A program made the translations under genes and the position numbers. 64,000 nucleotides of DNA, taken from Myxococcus stipitatus. GTDB taxonomy: Bacteria > Myxococcota > Myxococcia > Myxococcales > Myxococcaceae. The stretch's first letter is position 1, and each line of letters starts with the position of its first letter. The stretch covers positions 7,562,001-7,626,000 of the forward strand of contig NZ_CP147913.1 in NCBI RefSeq assembly GCF_037414475.1, written 5' to 3'. This document shows, in pieces, positions 8,777 through 18,033 of the stretch. Under the pieces are notes generated by a model. The model ran no database searches. It was not told where the DNA came from and saw nothing but the letters and a program-made list of their open reading frames with translations.

Positions 8777-10873
8777 CTACGGAGTCGCGAGCGCGTGCAG
8801 GAGGTTCACGTAGCCATCCGTCCAGGCGCGTCGCCCGAGCATCTCGGGTGTGGCGCCCACGGGTTGGAACGGAAGTTCCCGTGAGAGATTCGCGACCGTG
8901 TCCGGGTGCGGGCTCATCGCGAACCAGATGCTCGGTGAGCGGCCCGAGGCCAGCTCCTCCGCGGAGAGGCTCTCCGGCCGATTCACCAGCCCCGGCACGT
9001 TCAACTCCGCGCTCAGGCGCGTGAGCACGGGGACGAGATTGAAGAGTCGGCTGGAGACGTGGAACATCAACAGGCCTCCAGGCCGCAGCTTGCGCAGATA
9101 GAGGGCGATGGCCTCGCGGGTCAGCAGGTGCGTGGGGACGAAGTCACTGGAGAACGCGTCGAGGACGATGACGTCATAGCCCTGGTCCCTGGCCTCCTCC
9201 ATCCTCAACCGCGCATCCCCCGCGAGCACACGCACATGGGCCTGACTCGAATCGAGCATGCTGAAGTGTCGCCGCGCCAGCCGCTCCACCTCGGGGTCTA
9301 GTTCGTAGAAGTCCCACGACTCACCGGGCCGCCCATACGCGGCGAGGCTGCCGATGCCCAGCCCGACTACGGCCACCTGCTCCCGAGGAATCAGCGGCGA
9401 AGCCATCACCCGGCCCACGGCCGAGCCCCGGTGGTAGTACGAGAGGGGCTCCCCGCGTTCTCCCGGCGCGAGGTTCTCGACACCGTGCACGGTGCTCCCA
9501 TGCTGGAACAGGCGCAGCCCCTCCGCGTCCTTCACCGTGTACTGGCCATAGAACGTACGGGAGCCCTCCAGCCGCCCACGCGCGAGCGCCCATCCCGACA
9601 TCGCGAGGGTTCCGACGACGAACACCGCGGCACCCGCGGAGACGTACGGCGCGAGCCGTGGAACTGGCAGCCCCTGGCCTCTCCGCGCGGCATCCCGGGC
9701 CGCCAGCCCCGCGAGGATGAGCAGCCCGGCGATACCGTGGTCCAGATATGGGAGCGCCAGCGAGCCCATCAGCAGGGGAATACCCAACGCGAGCAGCAGC
9801 GTCCCCGCGAGGCCCCCCAGCGAGACATGCAGGTAGAACGAACCGAGCAGCCGGGAGTCCGTGGGACGGCACCACACCAGGTTCCCGTGCATCAACAAGC
9901 ACCCCACCCAGAGCACCGTGCTGTGGAGCACCAGCGATGGCAGCGACGTCTGCGCACGCGCCAACGTGAACAGCGCGGCCACGCCCGCGAGCACGAGACT
10001 GCCCACGGCCAGCCGATTCAACCCCGTGGGAGTCGGCGGCCGGCGCGAGAAGCAGACGATGAGCGTGAGCAGGTAGAGCGACAGCGGGAGAATCCACAGC
10101 AGCGGGATGGAGGCATCCAGCGTGAGGACGTTCGTCACCGCGAGCAGCAACGCATTGGCGCTCGCGGACAGAAGCAGCCACGTGAGACGCGAAGTCAGCG
10201 GAGCACGCGGCCCCGAGGCGGGTGACTCCACGATGTTCTCAGCCGCCCTCGCTTCGAGCGCTCCGGCCCGGACGTTCCGGATGCACAGCGCCGCGAGCAG
10301 CGCGAAGACCCCGTAGCCCACGTACCAGAGGAGCAACTGCGCCTCGAGGTCCAGCGCCGGCTCCACGATGAAGGGGAACGACAGCAGCGCCAGCAGCGCT
10401 CCCGCGTTGGATGTCCCGTAGAGGAAGAAGGGGTCTTCTCGCGAGGGATGCGACGTCCGCGTGAGCCAGCCCTGGGCGACGACACTCGTGGTCGACAGCG
10501 CGAGAAAGGGCCACCCGAGTGACAGCGTGAGCGTCAGCAGGATGGCGGCGACCGGGGGCAACTCGAAGTGACGGAGATGGAAGGGGAGGACCACCGCCGC
10601 CGCCAGCACGAAGGCGAGGTGCGCCCACCGATAGCGGCCTTGCAGCACACGCGGCGCGACGCGGCTCGAGTAGAAGTAACCCAGCAGCAGCACCGCCTGG
10701 TAGAACACGAGGCACGTCGTCCAGATGGCCGCGCTGCTCCCGTACGACGGCAGCAACACTCGGGCGACGATGAGCTCCACCTGGAAGAGCAGGAACGAAC
10801 CGAGGAAGACCCAGAGTCGGAACGGCAGTCCGGTGCGCCAGCTCGACGAGGAATTCAGGGGAAGTGCCTCCAT
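8777..10873 (-). CDS. Second membrane/spermidine-synthase-like fusion protein
   Basis: 698 residues. The N-terminal two thirds (about 15-440) is a multi-helix membrane domain; the first segment is LWVFLGSFLLFQVELIVARV. The C-terminal third is a class I methyltransferase / spermidine-synthase-like fold with a SAM-type loop AVVGLGIGSLAAYG near residue 500, an acidic strand end FYELDPEVE and DVIVLDAFSSDFVPTHL. This domain keeps more of the canonical acidic residues than the 5836 gene. The pair are convergent and probably paralogous by architecture, though not close in sequence. The family is widespread and uncharacterised; polyamine chemistry is a possibility only. Confidence 0.8.
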   Translation of the reverse strand: MEALPLNSSSSWRTGLPFRLWVFLGSFLLFQVELIVARVLLPSYGSSAAIWTTCLVFYQAVLLLGYFYSSRVAPRVLQGRYRWAHLAFVLAAAVVLPFHLRHFELPPVAAILLTLTLSLGWPFLALSTTSVVAQGWLTRTSHPSREDPFFLYGTSNAGALLALLSFPFIVEPALDLEAQLLLWYVGYGVFALLAALCIRNVRAGALEARAAENIVESPASGPRAPLTSRLTWLLLSASANALLLAVTNVLTLDASIPLLWILPLSLYLLTLIVCFSRRPPTPTGLNRLAVGSLVLAGVAALFTLARAQTSLPSLVLHSTVLWVGCLLMHGNLVWCRPTDSRLLGSFYLHVSLGGLAGTLLLALGIPLLMGSLALPYLDHGIAGLLILAGLAARDAARRGQGLPVPRLAPYVSAGAAVFVVGTLAMSGWALARGRLEGSRTFYGQYTVKDAEGLRLFQHGSTVHGVENLAPGERGEPLSYYHRGSAVGRVMASPLIPREQVAVVGLGIGSLAAYGRPGESWDFYELDPEVERLARRHFSMLDSSQAHVRVLAGDARLRMEEARDQGYDVIVLDAFSSDFVPTHLLTREAIALYLRKLRPGGLLMFHVSSRLFNLVPVLTRLSAELNVPGLVNRPESLSAEELASGRSPSIWFAMSPHPDTVANLSRELPFQPVGATPEMLGRRAWTDGYVNLLHALATP

Positions 10874-11217
10874 TCGCCTTTCCGAGGATGGCGGAGATTG
10901 AAGGCCGGTTGTAGCCCGGTGGTGGCGGCGGAGTGCCCCGGGAGTTACACTCAGAGCGAGGGCAGGCAGGCGACGCTCCGTCGGAGCATCCCCTTCCGGA
11001 CCCTCCAGCGGGGCACCCAGACAGCCCGCGCTCGCTCGTACTCCTGCCCTCCAGGCGGAATTTCGGGCCTAACCTTCTGGAATCACTGAATATTTCGCCT
11101 ATCCTCCCGATGACGGATGGAGGTGAAGGTGGGATCTCCCGTAGGGTGCTTGTGAACCCTGCGTCCCAGGGTGCGTTTCAGATTTCCGATTCCAGATTCC
11201 ACCCCAGGAGAGTCCCC
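10874..11217. other. Intergenic region upstream of the pilin gene
   Basis: 344 bp between divergent genes. I see no coding frame with myxobacterial codon use, no RNA gene and no clear -24/-12 element. Just before the start there are closely spaced ATTCC-type short repeats (about 11181-11200) and a good ribosome site, AGGAG, at 11206-11210. It must contain both divergent promoters. Confidence 0.5.
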
Positions 11218-11475
11218 ATGAAGGCGATCTCGAAGAAGCAGCAGCTCCGCAAGGCTCGTGGCCAGGGCATGACCGAGTACATCATCATCGTCGCCCTCAT
11301 CGCGATCGCGGCCATCGGCGTGGTCACGCTGTTCGGTGACAACATCCGCAAGCTGTTCGGCGCCTCCGCCGCGGCCCTCGCGGGTAACTCCAACGTTCAG
11401 AACGACGGCGAGAGCTCCAACGCCCGTCTGAACAAGAAGACGATGAAGAACTTCGGCGAGAACAACTACTACTGA
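11218..11475 (+). CDS. Flp/Fap-type small pilin (type IVb pilin-like)
   Basis: 85 residues. A basic leader (KAISKKQQLRKARG) precedes GQGMTEY and then a hydrophobic helix, IIIVALIAIAAIGVVTLF. Cleavage after the first Gly would place Glu at +5 and Tyr at +6, the Flp prepilin signature recognised by TadV/CpaA-type peptidases. The tail is Asn-rich. The ATG follows AGGAG by 7 bp. There are no tad/cpa assembly genes nearby, so this is an orphan pilin whose secretion machinery must lie elsewhere. It has its own strong terminator, consistent with high, monocistronic expression. Confidence 0.82.
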   Translation: MKAISKKQQLRKARGQGMTEYIIIVALIAIAAIGVVTLFGDNIRKLFGASAAALAGNSNVQNDGESSNARLNKKTMKNFGENNYY

Positions 11476-11519
11476 GCCTCGCTGGAAGGCATCGCGCTCG
11501 TCGCGAGTGTCTCCCCCCG

Positions 11520-11562
11520 AACGGCGGATGCTGGGTTCCTCCAGCTCCGCCGTTTTTCTTTT
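11520..11562 (+). terminator. Rho-independent terminator of the pilin gene
   Basis: AACGGCGGA...TCCGCCGTT (9 bp), with an inner GCTGG/CCAGC stem around a short loop, followed by TTTTTCTTTT. It is one of the most canonical terminators in the window and lies 45 bp after the stop codon. Confidence 0.9.
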
Positions 11563-11681
11563 CGCGGGCCACGGTGTCCTGGCTGTCGTGCGGCGGGTCG
11601 CCCGGTGTTCTTCCGATGAACACGTGCGCTTGACCCTCACGCGACGTGAGGACTTAGTCATCTCATCCGAGGTGGAGAGAG

Positions 11682-12443
11682 ATGGCCCTGACCGTCAGTC
11701 AAGTTGCTCGCCTGGCCAGAATCAGCGTCCGCACGTTGCACCACTACGACGCGCTCGAGTTGTTGTGTCCGTCTGAGCGCAGCGATGCGGGTTACCGGCT
11801 GTATTCGCGGGCGGACTTGCAGCGGTTGCAACAGGTGCTCTTCTTCCGGGAGCTGGGTTTCCCGCTGGAGGAGATTCGCCGCATCCTGGGCAATCCCGAC
11901 TTCGACCTTCGCGCGGCTCTGCTCATGCAACGCCAGTTGTTGGACGAGCGCGCCGAGCGGCTGGACGCATTGAGGCACGCCGTGGATGCGGCGTTGGCCT
12001 CCATTGACCAGGGGACGCAGATGAGCAACGAGAAGATGTTCGAGGCCTTCGAGGGGGTTGATCCATCCCGCTACGAGGCCGAGGTGGTGGAGCGCTGGGG
12101 CAACACCGAGGCGTATCGCGTCTCGAAGCAGCGCACCGCGAAGTACCGCCAGGAGGAGTGGCGCCGTATCAAGGAGGAGTCCGATGGTGTCTTCCAGGGG
12201 CTGGCGGCGCTGCTCGAGGCGGGCCGCGCGCCCACGGAGCGGGAGGCCATGGACCTGGCGGAGGCGCATCGGCAACACCTCATCCGCTGGTTCTACCCCT
12301 GCACCCCGGACTTCCACCGGGCGCTGGGCGAGATGTACGTGAGCGACTCGCGCTTCACGGAGAACATCGACGGCAAGAAGCCCGGGCTCTCGCTCTTCAC
12401 GCGCGACGCCTTCGTCGCGAACGCCGCGCGGCAGAGCCCTTAA
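11682..12443 (+). CDS. MerR-family regulator with TipAS ligand-binding domain
   Basis: 253 residues. Residues 1-70 are a MerR winged helix (MALTVSQVARLARISVRTLHHYD...GYRLY), followed by a coiled-coil dimer helix. The C-terminal 120 residues are a TipAS-type antibiotic-recognition domain (HRQHLIRWFYPCTPDFHRALGEMY...DSRFTENID). In Streptomyces such proteins bind thiopeptide-type antibiotics. No target gene is adjacent in the same direction; the next gene is convergent and overlaps the stop codon, so the regulon cannot be read here. Confidence 0.9.
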   Translation: MALTVSQVARLARISVRTLHHYDALELLCPSERSDAGYRLYSRADLQRLQQVLFFRELGFPLEEIRRILGNPDFDLRAALLMQRQLLDERAERLDALRHAVDAALASIDQGTQMSNEKMFEAFEGVDPSRYEAEVVERWGNTEAYRVSKQRTAKYRQEEWRRIKEESDGVFQGLAALLEAGRAPTEREAMDLAEAHRQHLIRWFYPCTPDFHRALGEMYVSDSRFTENIDGKKPGLSLFTRDAFVANAARQSP

Positions 12444-14953
12444 CCAGGGCGCGTGGTCGGACGGCGCGGCAGGGACATCAGCGCGACGAGCGTGGCGGCT
12501 CCGAGCAATGACAAGAACAACCCGAGGCGGAAGCTGATGGGTTGATAGTCGAAGCGGATGTGGTGCTCGCCAGGGCTCACGCGCACCGCGCGCAAGGCCA
12601 GGTTGGCGCGGTGGATGGGGACGTCCTTCCCATCCATCGTCGCTCGCCAGCCCGGGTAGTGGCTGTCGGACACGATGAGATAGCTGTCGTCACAGGCCTT
12701 CACCTTCAGCTCGAGGTGCTGGGCGCTCTGCCGCAGAGGGCTCACCGTTCCCTTGCAGGTAGGGCGCTCCAGCGGCTCTCCAGAAGACAGGAAGGCAATC
12801 TCCCGAAAGGGTTGGTCCGGGTCGAGCACCGCGTCCAGCGCCTCGTCGTCCGTGACGACGCGTGCGCGCTGGACGAGGAAGGCGTGAGGCATGGCGGTGC
12901 GCGAGCGGGAGAGCGTCGTACCGTCCTCTGCTTGATGCAGCAGCTCCAGGTCCTCGAAGGGGGGAGGTCCGTGGCGAAGGTAATGGGTGACGCCGGACAG
13001 GTCGTAGACGCCGCGCTCCCCCGCGAGGTGGAAGACATTGGAGCGCAGCGGCTCCGGAGCGCCGTAGCCTTCCAGTGCGGGCAGGCGCTCCTCCACGAAG
13101 CGGTTGGGCATGAGGCGGTCGAGGCTGCGCTCGATGGTGTTCGTCACCACGGCGCGCGTCGGGTCCTCGGGGCCTTCGATGTCCGCGCTGATGCGGCCTT
13201 GGTAGGGCGCGGGCAAGTGGGGGCGCAGGGAGAACGGCTGCCGCAGGGCTTCCCATGGGGTGTACTTGGGGATGCCGAGCAGGGAGTGCGCCGCGGTGAG
13301 CTCGAGAATCGCGAGCGCCGCCAGTCCATGCCGGACGCGGCGAGGCCGGGCGAAGGACCAGGGCAACAGCCAGAAGACGAGGACGGCGAGCCCCAACGCG
13401 AAGGGCACCCAGGGCGCGCCGGCTTCGGCGGAGGCTCGCATGGGGAGCTTTCGCACCAGGGGACCGCTGACGGCGATGGCCACGCCCATGCCGACGAAGG
13501 CCAGGGCTGCCTTCCACCTGGAGGGAGGCATGGTTCGCGCGAGCCGGCCCATCGCGTCCAGTCCGAAGGCGGAGAGGACCGCGAAGCAGAAGGCCGCGCC
13601 CACGAAGTACTTCGCCGGATAGCGGAAGAGGGAGAAGGGGGGAATCGTCTGGATGAACCACGCGGCCGGCGGCAGGTGACGTCCCAGGCTCAACATCACC
13701 AACCCGAGTGCGCCCACCACGAAGGGACGAATCCGGCGCGGGCCGTGGAGTCCACCCAGCACCGCGAGTGCGCAGGGCAGGGTGCCGAGGAAGAGGTTGA
13801 GGATGAACCACTGGTCCTCGCCCCAGTACCTGTCACGAGGCCAGTCCGCGAGTGGCCACACGGTGGAGAGGACTTGAGGCCAGGAGACGGACCATGCGAG
13901 CTGCTCGGACCAGCCGCGTTGCGCGCGGAGGGAGTTGCGCGCGAACTCGGCGGCGGGAAGCAACACGACCGACGCGAGCAGGATGGACAGGATGAAGCCC
14001 GCGACGACCCGTGCGACGCTGAGGGCACGCGCGCGCATCGTGAGCGGCCATGTGGCTGGCGATGCACGTCCTTCTGTCCGCGCTCCATCCATGGAACCGG
14101 AGGGGCTCTCATTCACCCAAGGGGGAGCGGCGGGGATGGACTGCTGCGCCTCGGCTGTGAGTGGGCCGGACGGTGGCTCGCGAAACGCAGGCTCTTGCGC
14201 GGAGGCCCTTTCCGGGGGCGGTGGACTTGAGGTCGCGGGGCCATCGGCGATGGTGGCGAGCAGCGGGGTGTCGACAGTTCCTGGGGCCTTGGCTGCTGCG
14301 CGTACGGGACGTTCAGTCGCAGTGCACCCGAGCGCGGCGACGAGCACCGCGACGATTCCCTGCCACAGCGTGGTCTCCGGTGAGCCCGCGAACAAGGACA
14401 GCGCGGAGGTCACCGCGAGGAGCACCAGCGGCTTTCGCCCGGGGCGTGAGGCGAGGTCCGTTGCTGCGAGGACGATGAAGCCACTCCACGCCGTGGCATC
14501 CACGACATTCTGTTGGATGCCCAGGTCCGTCATCATTGGCGACAGCCCGAACATCGCGCCCGCGACCAGCGCGGCGGGCCACGAGGCACGCAGCCTGCGC
14601 GCGAGGAGGAACACTCCCACGGCCGCGAGCGCCGCATGCGCGATGTGCATCACCGTCATCGAGGCGATGGGACCCGCGAGCAATACCGCCACCCAGCGCG
14701 GCGGATAATACACCTGCGAATACAGGGTCGCGGCGAACGGCTGGCCCAGTCGCAGATACGGATTCCACAGCGGCACCTCCCCCGCGTGCAGCGACTCGAG
14801 CAGGAAGGCCGAGTCCGGGAAGAAGATGCGGAACACATCCCGCCCCGCGAGCAGGCTCCCGCTGAGCACGGGGCTATAGGCGAACGCGAGCAGGGCCAGC
14901 AGCCCCGCCACCGAGAGGAGCACCTTGCCCCAGGGAGTCGAACGACCGCTCAT
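12440..14953 (-). CDS. YfhO-like large integral membrane protein
   Basis: 837 residues from MSGRSTPWGK; this ATG overlaps the upstream stop as ATGA, which decides the start over a longer frame reaching 14989. Many hydrophobic helices lie in 10-560, including an early luminal loop with GRDVFRIFFPDSAFLL, typical of YfhO/GT-C-like proteins. There is a low-complexity cytoplasmic or periplasmic insert rich in Pro, Ala and Glu (about 225-300). The soluble C-terminal part ends in a membrane helix. YfhO-type proteins are linked to glycosylation of cell-wall or lipid polymers. It is translationally coupled to the GT-C-like gene before it. Substrate unknown. Confidence 0.75.
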   Translation of the reverse strand: MSGRSTPWGKVLLSVAGLLALLAFAYSPVLSGSLLAGRDVFRIFFPDSAFLLESLHAGEVPLWNPYLRLGQPFAATLYSQVYYPPRWVAVLLAGPIASMTVMHIAHAALAAVGVFLLARRLRASWPAALVAGAMFGLSPMMTDLGIQQNVVDATAWSGFIVLAATDLASRPGRKPLVLLAVTSALSLFAGSPETTLWQGIVAVLVAALGCTATERPVRAAAKAPGTVDTPLLATIADGPATSSPPPPERASAQEPAFREPPSGPLTAEAQQSIPAAPPWVNESPSGSMDGARTEGRASPATWPLTMRARALSVARVVAGFILSILLASVVLLPAAEFARNSLRAQRGWSEQLAWSVSWPQVLSTVWPLADWPRDRYWGEDQWFILNLFLGTLPCALAVLGGLHGPRRIRPFVVGALGLVMLSLGRHLPPAAWFIQTIPPFSLFRYPAKYFVGAAFCFAVLSAFGLDAMGRLARTMPPSRWKAALAFVGMGVAIAVSGPLVRKLPMRASAEAGAPWVPFALGLAVLVFWLLPWSFARPRRVRHGLAALAILELTAAHSLLGIPKYTPWEALRQPFSLRPHLPAPYQGRISADIEGPEDPTRAVVTNTIERSLDRLMPNRFVEERLPALEGYGAPEPLRSNVFHLAGERGVYDLSGVTHYLRHGPPPFEDLELLHQAEDGTTLSRSRTAMPHAFLVQRARVVTDDEALDAVLDPDQPFREIAFLSSGEPLERPTCKGTVSPLRQSAQHLELKVKACDDSYLIVSDSHYPGWRATMDGKDVPIHRANLALRAVRVSPGEHHIRFDYQPISFRLGLFLSLLGAATLVALMSLPRRPTTRPG

Positions 14954-16437
14954 GGATGCCCCGCCGCGATGGTGCGTTCGCGGACCCACAGGACGTAGTT
15001 CCCGTCGCGGCTCTCCTCGCGCCAGCCGCCTCGTGCGCGCAGGCTGTCGAGCAGGATGTTGCCCGGATTGCCCGACTCCCAGAGCAGGTAGTCTGGGTCA
15101 TAGCGCGTGAGCGCCTCCTCCCATCCCGGTTCACCCCAGACGAGCTTGTCGTGGTCCTCGTGGATGGACAGGGGGAACGGGTCGTTCCGGCTGTCGATGA
15201 ACACCTTGTAGTCCGGCCCCGCGAAGTAGGAGATGGGACCGCCGATGACAAAGGGATTGAGGACTCGTCCCGGTGGTTGCTTGCGCAAGGCCTCCAGCGC
15301 ACCGAGCGGAATCACCGCGCGATTCACTCCCTGCTCGAGGGTTCTCGGGCTCGCCAGGTGAACGCCGGTCAGCGCCACCAGCGCCAGTGCCGGCCAGAGG
15401 ATGTTGCGCGAGCGCAGACTCCAACCCTCGATGAACAGGTCGAGTCGCTTCAACAGCCCCGGCGTGGTGGCGGGAGCCTCCCCTCGAGATTGCACCGCAT
15501 GCTCCATCAGCGCGAGCGCCAGCAGGACCGCGGCGAATGGCGCATGCCGTTGGACCTTGATGGCCGCCACGCCCAGCACAGCGGCGGGCAGGAGGATGGC
15601 GAGCTTGCGCACGGGCGCGCCGCCCACGGCGAAGAGCGCCGCACCCGCGAGCGCGAGGTAGGCCCAGCTCGCTCGCAGGTCCATGTTCAGCGGGCGCCAC
15701 TCGACGATTCCCTGCGTGGATGACAGCAGGGAGTGTTGGAGCGGATAGAGGTAGATGCGCGGACCATCTGGACCGAGCCCCGCGGCCAGGAACATGGCCA
15801 CGGCGAAGCCCACGGCGCGCGCGGCTCGTCGGCGTGTCTCCACACCAGGGGTATCCAGCGCCAGCCCCACGGCGCTGGCACCAAGGAGCGCGGGGCCCAG
15901 CAACCAGCTCCCGTGCAGATTGGCCCACGCGGCGCCGAGCAACGGAAAGAACCAGAGGACCCGCTCATTCCCCGTGCGCCATGCCTGGACGCCGAGGACG
16001 CACGCGGTGAAGAGCAGGTGCCCCAGGTGGAACGGGCGCTCCTGGGGCCACGTGGGGGCATGGACGGCGAGGATGCAGCCGAACGCGGCCAGGGCGACCA
16101 GTCCCCTGTGTCCCGCTGAGGCCTGGCCCAGGGCCGTCCAGAGCAGGACGGCGTTGGACGCCACGAGCGCGGCGATGAGCATCGCGGGCCCGGCGGCTCC
16201 CAGGGTGTGGATGAGGGCGATGCACAGGACGCCGAAGCCCCACTCATGGGGAACCCAGCCGGCCGTGCCGGTGACGCTGAACGGGTCCACGCGGGTGAAG
16301 CCGTGCTCCAGGACGAACCGGCCTCCGGCGAGGTGGAAGAAGAGGTCGAAGTTCTTGAGTGGCGACAGGCCCAGCCGCACCGCGAGCACCAGGGCGGCGA
16401 GGGCTGCCGGCCCAGGGAGGACGGCCCGCATTCGCAT
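14950..16437 (-). CDS. GT-C-like polytopic membrane protein
   Basis: 495 residues with about ten hydrophobic helices. The first periplasmic loop carries LSPLKNFDLFFHLAGGRFVLEHG and PFSVTGTAGWVPHEWG, a 'D...H...G' layout resembling GT-C lipid-sugar glycosyltransferases. The soluble tail (about 395-495) contains YFAGPDYKVFIDSRND and YDPDYLLWE, typical of a recurrent bacterial membrane-protein family without assigned substrate. It overlaps the YfhO-like gene by 4 bp (ATGA), so the two are co-translated and likely act together on surface glycans. A Met two codons downstream is an equally possible start. Confidence 0.7.
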   Translation of the reverse strand: MRMRAVLPGPAALAALVLAVRLGLSPLKNFDLFFHLAGGRFVLEHGFTRVDPFSVTGTAGWVPHEWGFGVLCIALIHTLGAAGPAMLIAALVASNAVLLWTALGQASAGHRGLVALAAFGCILAVHAPTWPQERPFHLGHLLFTACVLGVQAWRTGNERVLWFFPLLGAAWANLHGSWLLGPALLGASAVGLALDTPGVETRRRAARAVGFAVAMFLAAGLGPDGPRIYLYPLQHSLLSSTQGIVEWRPLNMDLRASWAYLALAGAALFAVGGAPVRKLAILLPAAVLGVAAIKVQRHAPFAAVLLALALMEHAVQSRGEAPATTPGLLKRLDLFIEGWSLRSRNILWPALALVALTGVHLASPRTLEQGVNRAVIPLGALEALRKQPPGRVLNPFVIGGPISYFAGPDYKVFIDSRNDPFPLSIHEDHDKLVWGEPGWEEALTRYDPDYLLWESGNPGNILLDSLRARGGWREESRDGNYVLWVRERTIAAGHP

Positions 16438-16692
16438 GGGGACTTCAGCCTACCTGGGGCCACCCGGCCTGTCATGGTCCGCTCCCTCGGTCCGGTGAGA
16501 AGCGTCCATGTCCTTCAATGACTGTCGTGCTCCTGTTGCCGATGGGGACCGCCGAGCCCGCCCCGACGTCTGGCATTCGAGTGACGACACACCTGGAATC
16601 GGGTAGCCCAGGCACACCCTCGGGGTGGGTTCTCGAGGTCATGGATGCACACACTGTGAAAGCCGGACTTCGTGCTATGACGGGGACCGGTC

Positions 16693-18018
16693 ATGGAAGG
16701 TCGCCTGCTGCTGAAGAACTGCGCCGTGTTCCGGGCGGATGGACGGGTCCGGCGTGGGATGGCCGTGGTGGTCGAGGACGGTGTCATCCGCCGTGTCGCG
16801 CCGGATGCCCAGGTGCCTGTCCTTCCGGGTGACTGGGAAGTGGCCTGCCGGGGACGGCTCGTCGCCCCGGGCCTGGTGGACAGCCATTCCCATCTCGTCA
16901 ACGGCCAGCTCCTTCCGCCCAACGGGCAGTTCCTCCTGCTTCCACCTCGCGAGCGGCTGGAGCGCATGCGCCGCGTGGCCCGGCACGTCACCTCCGAGGA
17001 TGTCGAAGCCCTCACGCGATTCGCCGCCGCCCGAGCGCTGCGCGACGGTGTCACCCTGGTCATCGAGCACCTGGCCTGCCTGGACGTGGCTGGGGGACTC
17101 GCGGCCCAGGCCCGCGCCGCGGAGAGCGTGGGCCTCCGGCTCGTGACGAGCCACTCCACCCACAGCATGGACGGGGCCTCGCAGGCCGATGGCTGGCTCG
17201 AGGCCAACGCGGACTTCGCCCGACGCCACGCGAAGCACCGGCTGGTGCGTGGGGCCCTGGGCTTCCACGCTTCCTATACCTGCGAGGACTCGCTCCTCTC
17301 GCGCATCGCTCGCCTGAGCGCCGAGCTCGAGGTCCCCACCGTCTTCCACCTCGCGGAGAACGAGGACGACCTCAGCACCACGTATGCCCGGCATGGGCAG
17401 CGCGTCGTCTCCCGCCTGGATGCGATGGGGTTGCTCGGTCCTCGGGCCATCGCGGGGTATGCGCGCGCGCTCGACAGCGCGGAGGTCGCGCGCCTCGAGC
17501 AGAGTCAGACGTTCGTCTCGCTGGCGGCCCGGGGTGTGCGGACGCTCGAGCGCGGCACGGACCCGATGGAGGCCATCCTCCTGCGCCTGCACCTGCTCGG
17601 ACTGGGCACGGGCGGACACGGCACGCTCCAGGACGAACTGCTCGCGGCGCTCGTCGGAGTCCTGCGCATCTCCCGCGCCGGGCACCTGCCCGACGTGGAC
17701 AGCACGCTCGCCCACCTGCTTGTCAGTGGTCCCGCGGAGCTGTGCACCCGCTTGTTCGGTCTGCCCTCGGGCACCGTCGAGGAGGGCAGCGTCGCCGACC
17801 TCGTTGTCTATGACTCCGTGCCCGCCGCCGACCCGGAGACCGGTTACTCACCGTATCTGATTGGTCAGCTCTCCCGTTCGCCCGTGGCGTGGACGGTGGT
17901 GGATGGCCGCGTCCGCGTGCGTGAGGGCCAACTCCTCGGCACCGACTACGTGGACGTGTCCCGCGCCGCGACCGAGGCCCTGGAGCGCGTCTGGTCTCGC
18001 GCGCGGCTGGGAAGCTGA
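16693..18018 (+). CDS. SsnA-like amidohydrolase-superfamily protein with missing metal ligands
   Basis: 441 residues with the composite TIM-barrel layout of TRZ/ATZ/SsnA deaminases: an N-terminal beta sandwich, then VDSHSHL (His65, His67), GFHASYTCED and FHLAENEDD. The later motifs are altered. The usual AHCVH block reads AGYARAL, the HNP-S-N block is absent, and the terminal 'LGTD' reads LGTGG, removing the metal or catalytic Asp. The SsnA family is linked to purine and selenium metabolism in other bacteria. Here catalysis by the family mechanism looks impaired, so a new substrate or a non-enzymatic role is possible. It runs with the methyltransferase gene 15 bp downstream. Confidence 0.75.
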   Translation: MEGRLLLKNCAVFRADGRVRRGMAVVVEDGVIRRVAPDAQVPVLPGDWEVACRGRLVAPGLVDSHSHLVNGQLLPPNGQFLLLPPRERLERMRRVARHVTSEDVEALTRFAAARALRDGVTLVIEHLACLDVAGGLAAQARAAESVGLRLVTSHSTHSMDGASQADGWLEANADFARRHAKHRLVRGALGFHASYTCEDSLLSRIARLSAELEVPTVFHLAENEDDLSTTYARHGQRVVSRLDAMGLLGPRAIAGYARALDSAEVARLEQSQTFVSLAARGVRTLERGTDPMEAILLRLHLLGLGTGGHGTLQDELLAALVGVLRISRAGHLPDVDSTLAHLLVSGPAELCTRLFGLPSGTVEEGSVADLVVYDSVPAADPETGYSPYLIGQLSRSPVAWTVVDGRVRVREGQLLGTDYVDVSRAATEALERVWSRARLGS

Positions 18019-18033
18019 TACAGGGGGGGGGCC

